A stretch of DNA of 64,000 bases from Setomelanomma holmii (lineage: Eukaryota > Ascomycota > Dothideomycetes > Pleosporales > Phaeosphaeriaceae): assembly GCA_010015745.1 (NCBI GenBank), contig ML978225.1, forward strand, positions 1 through 64,000, given 5' to 3'. This document shows, piece by piece, positions 55,484 to 64,000 of this stretch. Made by a program: the position numbers and the translations under genes. Position 1 is the stretch's first letter. Every line of letters begins with the position of its first letter. A model generated the notes under the pieces. The model was not told the DNA's origin and made no database searches. It was given only the letters and a program-made list of their open reading frames with translations.

Positions 55484-58454
55484 CTTGGGGCATGTGCAGT
55501 ACGATTGAGCTAATTTGGTCATATTTTCGAAGCTCTTTATTGGCTGCATCAGATGAAATGCCACTGTCTCTCGTCACATACACATCGTTGACATCATGCT
55601 GTGAACATAGCCAAAATCAGCTAAAAAGGCATGCACACGGCCAAGAGCTCAGGAGCTATTGTCCACACACATGGCAACTTCTCCCACGAGTGCTGCGAGA
55701 CGGGACTGGAGCGAGTGGGTCTTGCGTGCTTCTGCACTTGGTACTGCATTCGTACAACATCTTCCATGTCGGTGCAAGGAATAGCCAAGCTCTTCTTTGA
55801 ATAGTATAGACAACAAACAGATTAGAATCTGTATCATCATACCCAGTAAAAGTGCCCAAGTTAACGTACTATAGAAATCTTCCAGATAATTTTGACAACC
55901 GATAATCGCATCGCGTAGAGCGTAAGGGCCAAAATTACAACAGCAAGTTCATTACGTTAGGCTAATGCATTAAGGATGATAGCTGGGCTTTTTTAAGATC
56001 GAGGCATACACCGGAGGACGATTGCTCTTTTGGTTCAGTAAGCGATCGAAAGAAGCGGGTATATATTGACCTTGCATACGCGAGCTCGTCATACAGCGTT
56101 CGATCATCTCGAGATCAAGATTTCATTGGGCGGATGTTTCGAAACGTTTCCTGCATGTAAGACAGTACACTTCAAGCTACATGCACTTTCGTACACTCCG
56201 AGAGGGCAATGATCGCAAGGTAGATTATGTCTCGAGGTCAAACATAGCAATCGGTGAGACATCTGCAGAATACTCGTTGTCGATAGTGATGACGATGATC
56301 GGGCTAGGCGAAGGAGGCTCGGCACTTGAGCAGCCTCAGTCTTTCCACAAAGGGAACGGTGATGATGAATAGGACGATGGCAGTTGTCAGGTCTCCATGA
56401 CGGCGCTTCGAGAAGATGTCACAGTCCGAGGTAGTCGAGCACGCGCTCGGCTAGTAAGTTCGCCCACGTTGTCTGCACTGCAATCTGAAGCGGGCGTCTC
56501 CAGACCCTTCGAGACGCCCACAAATTTTCCCAAGCGCTACCCGCCTTCTCGGGCACTTCGCTTACATCACGACACTGCTCATGTTCAATTAGAGTTGCAG
56601 CCACGAGGGCGTAATTCAGCGCGTAATGGCAGATCGGAGAGTAAGGTACGTGCCTCAAAATCCGGCAGTTTGGTGCAGGAGAAAAGGGTTCGTAGGGCTG
56701 GCGGTTACGCAAGTTGACGTTTGGGGCGGTCACGAAAAGGGTCGTGGGCGCTTAGTCGTTGCCGGGAGATGGAGTATTTGTTTGTGTGTTTGTGATGTGT
56801 GAAGATAATGCGATGTGATGATAGATGTGATAGAGAATGGTCTTGTGGTTTGTCGTCTCCATGGATGCAGTCAATAGCCTGAGACAGAAAGCCCATTTCC
56901 TGCTTCATCCTCGATACCGCGTATCGCCCTCGATGTACGGGGACTTTGCACGATGCGCTCTCGACCTAGCCACACTGTGGTGGCGATGAGGGACGGAAGG
57001 GAGGACCGAGCTATGCGATGCACTGCCTGCCCAAATCGATGGCGTTTACCGCATTCGTCGACATGTGCGATTTTGGAGCATCCAGATTCGATGAATTTGG
57101 TGCATTTTGAGAAATGTCAAGTCGAAGGCAGCTTTGCGACCTACCAGCAATGACCATGGCTGGCGGGTGGGCCATCGAAAGCTTGTCATTGCGCTAGGCT
57201 TGAAAGAGGTGGCCAGCGCTACGAGGATGCATGTCAACCAGTCAATGCCTCCCGTTCGCATCCCGTCCCGCTCCACATCTTGCTTTTCCCACGCATCGCT
57301 GCAAGACCTAGCAGCCAGTGCAACACCAGCAGATTCTCCAATTCGTCTGTTACCTAAGTCATGCGAACTCGGCTAGCCACAGCTTGAGTCCACCGGCGCC
57401 CGAAAGCAAGGACCCTGGGCTTTGTGATTCGATTGCGAGTCCACGAGGTGGCTTTTTCTGCTGGGTCGTGGGACCTCGTCTAGACCTACGAGCTCTCGCA
57501 CTTCAAGAGCTTTCACGCGAAAATCGGTAGGCGTGGTAGATGCTTCGGCTGACATCAGATGGTGAGTCCTCGAGATGGAGAGGCTGGGAAACCGACGTTG
57601 TGCAACATTCCAAAGGGTCGTCCTTGAGCAAGAGCACGTCAGTAACGGCAACGGATGGAAAGGAAATCCCGCTGCAACCGACGACACCTCCCGCTTGAAT
57701 TGGTGACGATCCAGGCCCATATTCCCCATCCTCATTGGCGACGGTTGTTGTCCCTCCAGTCACGGCGCTGATCGTGCATGAGGGGCATCGCGGCGACACT
57801 CGCAAAGCCACCGATAGATGAATTTGAGTGTCAATGCAGGCCCCGACGTGATAGTGCATAGGGTCCGTCACTTCCCTATCCGGCTCCCCTGCTCGACTTC
57901 GCTATCACATCTTGGCCCAATAGCGTGGGTTGTGGTGAGCGGTTGAATATCACTTACTATTTGCTGCTGCGATACGGGCCCTGATCCCTGCGTGTGACCC
58001 ATCGTCTACCTCGCGCAAGGAACATAAGGAACAGTCCGGCTGCTGCTCACGCACGGTATCTAATCCGTCGCGACCCACCGGGCCACCTCCATCTTCCTTC
58101 TGTTTGACCTTTCGCGTCGACATCATTATCGGATATCATTATCGTCACGCAGAAGAGGTTGTTCCAGCGCATCGCTACACGACAATCTGGGGCGCCGCCA
58201 TCAGTGCCACAGCACAACGTCGAGGCCGGAAGAATTCCCTTTCGTCTGCACACCGCATTGCCACAGACCATTAGGATCCACATCGGTATCCATGTAATTC
58301 GCATACCCGAATGTCCTTTAAGCAGGCGCTCCTCCAACCTTCACATCAACTGGCATAGGACGCCTCGACGCTGTGTTCCCAGATTTTGCTGGTAGAAGTG
58401 TTCCACGACCCTACCTCCATTACTTCCGCAGGAAAAAAACACCGGATTTCGACA
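55484..58454. other. 3-kb gene-poor stretch with a short AT-rich patch
   Basis: No supportable gene. 55800-56000 is AT-rich with many TAA/TAG triplets and could be a small repeat relic. The rest has chance-level frames on both strands, including a minus frame at 57503-57871 without a good start. A small upstream exon of the reductase gene could be hidden near its right end. Confidence 0.45.
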
Positions 58455-60968
58455 ATGCCAGCTATCCCAGAGGCTTTGGTGGAACGGGCGGGTGTAGCCC
58501 TGGGGCAATTGGGGGCGGTGGTTTCGCACGCCGAGCGCGGAATGGTGGAAGCCGTCTCATCACTTCAACGACGGGTGAACGTTCCATTCAACAGCACCAG
58601 TCCACCTGGTCTGATCGAGGCCAATACCGTGGACCCCTTTAATAAGAGCGGCAAATATGCGCTGGCCTACGTCTACTTTTGCATACCACTACTGGTCATT
58701 GCAGCGATCATGCGCTACTACCACCTTTTCACGGACAAGATCCGAACAGCATTGCACCAAGAAGAGGTATTGCAGTCCTCAACGACATCCTCTCCCGACA
58801 CAGACTACGAGATGTCAGTCCTGTATACTGACAAATCCACTATGAAGTTCTTCCCACGCGAAGGCCCGTTACCGAGCGGACCGAAGACACAGTCCAGTGT
58901 GTCGTCCGTGGGGCCTCTTAATAATATGGTTGCCTTTTTCCGATTTATCTTCTACCGCCCGATCCGACAGATCAACATTCGGAAAGGCTGGAGACCAATC
59001 GTTTTCCCGTCTTTGGCCGTCACAGTAATCGTGATATGCGCACTGCTGTTGGGTACCCTTTACTCCTGCTTGCCCCAACCTCTCTTTTGGGACAGCATCG
59101 CATACGGATCGCCTCCACTCGCTATCCGCTCCGGCATGATGGCAGTGGCGCTCTTACCCTGGATTGTTGCGCTATCTATGAAAGCAAATTTCATCTCAAT
59201 GATTACCGGAATCGGACACGAGAGACTGAACGTGCTACATCGATGGGCCGCGTACATCTGCTTGGTCTTGAGCATTCTCCACACGGTACCTTTCTACGTC
59301 ACACCAGTGTGGGAGAAAGGTGCGCGTCAAGTCTTCGAACAGATGTTTACTCAAACCGGCTTCTACGTCTACGGCACAGGAGTTGCTGCCCTCGTACCCC
59401 TGTGCTTCCTCTGCGTCCATTCTTTCGGACCTCTTCGACACCGGATGTACGAACTGTTCGTTACGCTCCACGTGCCTGTCGCCATTGTGTTCCTCGCAAT
59501 GATGTTTTGGCATTGCAACAACTATCTCACCTCATGGAACTACCTCTTCTCTACACTGGCAATTTGGCTTCTGTCTTACTTCGTGCGACTATTCTATCTC
59601 AACTGGACTCGCCCAGGTCGGCTATCGTGGCTCATTGGTGATGAAGCGGCTGTGACGCTTATGCCAGAGAACGCCATCAAGATCACGATTCCAACTCAGG
59701 TCAGATGGCGACCAGGACAGTACATCTACCTTCGAATGCCCGGGATCTCCGTGTTCGAGAATCATCCATTCACCATTGCGTCGCTTTGCGATGAGGATTT
59801 TCCTTCCGAATACGGCGAAGGCTACCGCGATATGGTTATCGTCTTCCGACCGTTTGGCGGATTCACGAACAAAGTCCGCCAAAGCGCGTTGGAACACGGC
59901 CCGTGGCACACATACCGCGCCTTTATCGATGGACCGTACGGAGGTATGCAGCGCCGAATTGAGGCATTCGACGACGTGGTCCTCATCGCTGGTGGCAGTG
60001 GTATCACTGCAATCATCTCTCAGCTGCTTACTCTTATCAAGAAGATGCGCGACGGCAAAGCCGTCACTCGCAAGATTCACGTCATCTGGGCTCTCAAGCG
60101 TCCAGAGACAATGGAATGGTTCAAAGAGGAGTTACGCATTTGCCGGGAATATGCTCCCCCAGAGACTGTAGAATGCCAATTCTATATCACGGCTGCGAAA
60201 CGCAACCCGGGCGGCACGCTTGTGAGCGCGAAAACACCAACACGTCCAGTTTCGATGTTCTTTCACGACAAGGTCAATGATGCCTTTCAAAACATCGCAG
60301 ATCATCGACTTTCCGGTATTTCATCCAAGCGTCATTCCGCGCTCATTCGCGACGAAGCTCAAGGTGATCCGGAAAAAGAACAGGAGCTCCGTCGCGAGAA
60401 CGAAGACAGTATCACAGCTCTGCCCCAGGCGCATACCCTTCCCATCAATCGGGGACACCTTGCACCACCCCGGCCTAGCTGCCAGAGCCACCACTCAGGC
60501 AACTCGAATCAGTCAGATCCCGACCTTATTGCACCGGCTCCACGCTCTCTCGCCGCCCGTCGCCAAGATCGTAATCTCTCGCTCGACATTTCGCAAGCTG
60601 TTGCTGCAGGTTCGGGAGCCATCAACCCCGATGTAATACAGAATGGTGGCGAAGGCGCTGTGCAAGGCTTTGACTTCGGCTTCCCATCGACGCCTACCGA
60701 GTTCCAGAAGAACCTTATGCGATTTGCATTTTTACCGGCTGCAGTCAAGAAGAAGGATGGCTGGAGCACAGAGTATGGTCGCCCCGACATACCCTACCTG
60801 CTCAGGGGAATGAGCAAGGACTTTGGACGACGCACATGCGTATTCGTCTGTGGCCCACCGACGATGAGGGTCAGCGTTAGCAACACGGTTGCTGAGCTCC
60901 AGCGATCGGTCTGGAGTAACAGCGATCGCGATGAGATCTTTTTACACGCGGAAAATTACGCGTTGTAA
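58455..60968 (+). CDS. Ferric-reductase/NADPH-oxidase-family transmembrane oxidoreductase
   Basis: A single frame of 837 aa from the ATG at 58455. It has membrane helices from about 75 to 410. The four haem-ligand histidines pair with 13-residue gaps: H262/H276 (HRWAAYICLVLSILH) and H339/H353 (HVPVAIVFLAMMFWH). An FAD-binding HPFTIAS (about 437-443), NAD(P)H-type GGSGIT (about 513-518) and CGPPTM (about 799) complete the FRE layout. It would pass electrons from NADPH across a membrane to ferric or cupric ions outside. Unlike many Fre proteins it has no cleavable signal peptide at this start but a first helix at about 75-95. A polar, Ser/Arg-rich insertion of about 170 residues (about 600-760) interrupts the NADPH-binding domain. 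Confidence 0.9.
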   Translation: MPAIPEALVERAGVALGQLGAVVSHAERGMVEAVSSLQRRVNVPFNSTSPPGLIEANTVDPFNKSGKYALAYVYFCIPLLVIAAIMRYYHLFTDKIRTALHQEEVLQSSTTSSPDTDYEMSVLYTDKSTMKFFPREGPLPSGPKTQSSVSSVGPLNNMVAFFRFIFYRPIRQINIRKGWRPIVFPSLAVTVIVICALLLGTLYSCLPQPLFWDSIAYGSPPLAIRSGMMAVALLPWIVALSMKANFISMITGIGHERLNVLHRWAAYICLVLSILHTVPFYVTPVWEKGARQVFEQMFTQTGFYVYGTGVAALVPLCFLCVHSFGPLRHRMYELFVTLHVPVAIVFLAMMFWHCNNYLTSWNYLFSTLAIWLLSYFVRLFYLNWTRPGRLSWLIGDEAAVTLMPENAIKITIPTQVRWRPGQYIYLRMPGISVFENHPFTIASLCDEDFPSEYGEGYRDMVIVFRPFGGFTNKVRQSALEHGPWHTYRAFIDGPYGGMQRRIEAFDDVVLIAGGSGITAIISQLLTLIKKMRDGKAVTRKIHVIWALKRPETMEWFKEELRICREYAPPETVECQFYITAAKRNPGGTLVSAKTPTRPVSMFFHDKVNDAFQNIADHRLSGISSKRHSALIRDEAQGDPEKEQELRRENEDSITALPQAHTLPINRGHLAPPRPSCQSHHSGNSNQSDPDLIAPAPRSLAARRQDRNLSLDISQAVAAGSGAINPDVIQNGGEGAVQGFDFGFPSTPTEFQKNLMRFAFLPAAVKKKDGWSTEYGRPDIPYLLRGMSKDFGRRTCVFVCGPPTMRVSVSNTVAELQRSVWSNSDRDEIFLHAENYAL

Positions 60969-62044
60969 CCACCACCTTCGGCGTTCTTTACATTTGTGCA
61001 TAGCGTGGTCACAACTGGACTTGTATATACCCCTTTCTTCACGTTCTCTGTATCCATATAACGGCCGACTAGAGCACCAAGCTTGTTAGTTTTTCTTATC
61101 TCAGTATGATATCCGGCTTTGAGATGGCCACATCAAGAATCAATCATTCAAACATAAAACAAACTCTTCAGTTGACCTCGGTGATGCTTACCATGGTCGG
61201 ATCGCGGCATGAACTTGTCCTAAATGCTAAGAGTAAATGTGCTTGAGTGTTATTGGAGGCCAGGACTCCATGTTCCATGACTGGAGCCGGAAAACCGCGG
61301 TACTCGACTGACTCCGAGCATCAGTCAGTGCTGGAGGATAAATTTCAACGATATGAATCGTGCTGGCCCTGTCAGCAGTACAATCCCATCGCGCTCACAT
61401 GCACTGTCACCTTCTTGATCTGGTCCAACCATGGCCGCCCAGGTACCCCTCCATGCGAGCTGGTGGGGCAATTCATCCATGAACTATCGCGGCACAATTG
61501 ACAAACCCCTGGTCGTCATTGACCGAGGAGGGTGCGCCGACGGAGGCAAGATCCCGCGCCTCAAAAGGACGTGTGATTCATGGGCGGCACGGCAATGAAA
61601 GTGAACCAAAAAGCAAGAAGATAGGGAGGTTGACAATCACGTCGCGGTTCGCGTTGACGCTAGAGCGAGTTTCGAGGACCGTCTCCGCGCGAACTGCAAT
61701 GCGCGGTGCATCAGGGGATGTCGCGCAGCAGCAGCCGCCAGCGCATTAGAAGCGCTGTAGGGCTGCAGTCGGCCAGGAGAGGAGGGTGCGGGATAGAGTG
61801 CGGTTCATTGCAGGCATACAAGGGAGTGGTTGCTTTTGGCGGGCGTCTGCACCGACGTAGATCCGGCAAGTGTGCACATACCCTTGGCATCTCATGTGTT
61901 CGCGCTCTCCCCATCCAAAACGCCAGCAGCTGCTGGACACTCGTAACGTTGCTCAACCTCAGTAGCTAGTAACAACTACTAGCTGGATTTGTTCGCCGTA
62001 CGGAGCCTGGAGCATCCCGACCATGTCCTTTGTATAATGTGCAC
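60969..62044. other. Intergenic, no gene recognised
   Basis: 1.1 kb between two plus-strand genes. Only short frames without domains. AAGAATCAATCATTCAAAC... near 61135-61160 is AT-rich. Confidence 0.45.
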
Positions 62045-62550
62045 ATGTCCGCCATCCCAGTCTCTGAACTGGGCCTCAACTCGAGCGAAGCTAGATATCT
62101 CCAGCAGCAGATCGCCGCATCGCAGCAGGGTAGCAATTCGTCTCGCGCCGCCTCCCACGCCTCCAGCCAAGGCCGTCTCCTCCTGGATCCTACCAGCTTA
62201 CAGGCGCTCAGCGCCCACTTTGACCGTCTGATGTACTCTATTCAGCAGCGATGGCACTATGTGAGCGCCCCTGACATACCTCGAACTCCACACTCGTAGC
62301 AAAGCTACCTCATAGCATGGTGACTGTGCTAACATCCCACCAGCTTACGCAACAGACACAAACGGCGACCCAGGTGCAGTACGACCGCGCGGGTAACGCG
62401 ATCCAGATGGCCGACGCCGAAATCGCCCGTTTCCGTGCCATCCTCCGCGAAATCGACGAGCTGCAAGTGGAATTCGACAAAGTGCGACGCATTGGGGAGA
62501 TTGTCAAGGGCTTCAAGTCGCGTGTCGACCGGCTGGATCGCCGTATATAA
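62045..62550 (+). CDS. Small coiled-coil protein, BLOC-1/BORC-like
   Basis: Two exons (62045..62260, 62344..62550) give 140 aa. The intron is 83 bp, GTGAGC donor and GTGCTAAC branch before CACCAG. After a Ser/Gln-rich head, LLDPTSLQALSAHFDRLMYS starts a helix, and a long heptad region ADAEIARFRAILREIDELQVEF...VRRIGEIVKGFKSRVDRL runs to the end. Length and helix pattern resemble small subunits of BLOC-1/BORC-type complexes of endosomes (Snapin, Cnl1, Kxd1 families). Which one, if any, I cannot decide. Confidence 0.7.
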
Positions 62551-64000
62551 GCTCCCTCGATGCAAGCACCCGCCTCCACGGATACCCAACATTACACATT
62601 CTATGCCGCACCATTATACCGCACCGAAACAGACATACCCTGTCCTCGCGGACAAACCACATCTATTAAGAAAGGAAAGCCTCACGGCAGGAAAACCAAG
62701 GGAAATATTGGAAGATTGGAAGTCCTCACGGCTGGCGGTGTTTTGATTTATTCTGTTGGTACTCAGCTGGAGATACCCGAGTTGGCCTTTGTTCATTTGC
62801 GGTCTTGAATGCTTCTATTCTCTTCTCCAGGTTCATTTTCTTTGCTGCTTTATTCACTCTACTGCAATTGCAACTTCCCTTCAAGTTGACTTGGCTGATA
62901 TCCGCCCCACGCCCTGTGGCTTCCTCTCCATTGCTCGCATCCTCCTCTTTACCTTGCACAAATGCGAGCACAATCCCACCTGACCTCTCTTGTGCACCCA
63001 CCCTAATACTCACACGACGTTGTCCTGACCGAGTCTTTCCCTCGAGGAGTTTGTGCTGGACTTGCAGTGCATGGCTGCCGATCGCCTGGCTGCATCGGAT
63101 TGTCTGAACCCTTTCGGGTCATCGGTATCGCGTGTGTCACTACCCGACTGAGCGAGATGGAGCTTTCGCTTCGCCAGAGATCTCGTCCGCAAAGTTTCAG
63201 CCTCCTTTCCTTTTTTCTCGGATCTACGCGCGCCTCAATATGCGATCCGGCACCGAAGCAGATGGATGTGCATTCTTGGGTCGCACAAAGGGAACAGATC
63301 GGGAAGTTACGCACGTGATCCTGGAGCCCTGTACTCCCAGGTACCCACATTGACGCAAGGGAAGGTACTGCCTAACGTGGCGGCTACGCGTAGACCAAGG
63401 CACGTGACATCGTGTAGCTAAAGTTTGGTGTCGGCACTCAAACACTTGCTCCTTGCCGACTCCGAAGGTTAAGTCCCGGTAGAGCCTACCGGACCTCTTC
63501 GTCATGTGTCGACTGCATCCCTCTGCAAAGGGAGAAAGAGGGTAATTCGGAACGTCGCTCATTTGTGCAACACTGTCAATCCATAATGTCGACATTACTC
63601 CAGCCGCGCATCTTGAGGACGATTCCAGCAATTTGGGAATATTCTGCCCCTGCTTCATTGTCCGATTGATGGCGAAAGGTCAGTGAATGCGTGTTGTTGG
63701 CAACAATGCCACTTGTGTGTCGCGAGAAGAAGTCGCTGATATATCTGAAGCGTATTTTGTAATCGATGGTTCCTACATCAGAAAGTGATGTGCCGGCATC
63801 ATCGGTCGAGCTGCTCTCAAATGATCCAAGGAATTCTTGGCTCCTACCGGTCTAAGATGAAGGAGGCAGTGCATTCGCCAACGGGGAAGAGGAATGCCAT
63901 GCTCCAATAAGAACAAGCACCAAAGACAAGCGAATGCGTCGTTCGAAGTGAAGAATGTACAAGCTGTCGCATCGCAGTACTCGGGTTCACACTAGCGTAT
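62551..64000. other. Right end, no gene recognised
   Basis: 1.45 kb. A plus frame at 62805-63107 begins with a hydrophobic stretch but becomes Ser/Cys/Trp-rich with no domain. I see no confident coding model. Confidence 0.45.

Noticed and set aside
57503..57871. Minus-strand 122-codon frame with several Cys
   Set aside because: Begins without ATG at the listed end, no signal peptide or domain, and nothing around it supports a gene.
53669..60968. Possible secondary-metabolite or iron-uptake cluster (MFS transporter plus reductase)
   Set aside because: No synthase, P450, siderophore enzyme or cluster regulator nearby, and the two genes are 3 kb apart.
62805..63107. Plus frame starting with a hydrophobic stretch, signal-peptide-like
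   Set aside because: The following sequence is low-information Ser/Cys/Trp with no motif, so likely chance.
1..64000. tRNA, rRNA and CRISPR features
   Set aside because: I looked for T-loop-like GGTTCRA motifs and regular repeats by eye and found none convincing. CRISPR is not expected in a fungus.

Overview
This window is nuclear DNA of a filamentous ascomycete (Pezizomycotina). The supporting signs are introns of about 50-130 bp with GT..AG ends and CTGAC/CTAAC branch sites, a DnfA-type flippase, Sen1, an Mcm1-type MADS protein with a Gln-rich tail, and an AT-rich retroelement relic with CAG-to-TAG-looking stops, which suggests repeat-induced point mutation (RIP). Dothideomycetes is my best guess, but it is only an impression from protein style. 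All exon structures were read by eye from splice signals and reading-frame continuity. Every multi-exon model with an intact frame sums to a multiple of three.

Layout. 1-1400: AT-rich mobile-element relic with an LTR-like segment and a broken gag-like frame. 2680-6372: decayed accessory segment holding a secreted beta-propeller pseudogene, a small cysteine-rich secreted protein gene (apparently intact) and a coiled-coil pseudogene. 6881-8212: a divergent pair of mitochondrial genes, complex I subunit NDUFA2/B8 and a mitochondrial pyruvate carrier. 9276-15281: three lineage-type proteins, namely a 1014-aa unknown, a 70-aa Cys-rich protein and a 465-aa protein with a zinc-ribbon-like motif and a repeated Cys-rich tail. 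15651-17265: an APC-family permease. 19697-23216: MCM1-type MADS factor divergent from a tetraspanin. 24451-26809: an unrecognised six-exon protein with an N-terminal PIP-box-like motif and an MBF/SBF-like promoter element. 28220-33037: P4-ATPase flippase.

33951-40045: Sen1 helicase. 41460-43667: disordered/coiled-coil unknown. 44134-47191: GNA1 and TRM44 in tandem. 47438-49369: RPS10 and SDE2, divergent. 49799-52118: M20 amidohydrolase convergent with an unknown 227-aa protein. 53282-55483: a doubtful small Cys-rich frame and an MFS transporter. 58455-60968: ferric-reductase-family oxidoreductase. 62045-62550: a small BLOC/BORC-like coiled-coil protein.

Most genes are housekeeping and are not functionally clustered. 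I see no polyketide synthase, NRPS, P450, CRISPR array, rRNA or convincing tRNA. The most interesting points are the decayed left edge with its surviving effector-like gene, the Cys-rich pair at 13-15 kb, the PIP-box candidate with its cell-cycle-type promoter motif, the shared promoter of two mitochondrial genes, and two very short exons (14 nt in RPS10, 26 nt in SEN1).
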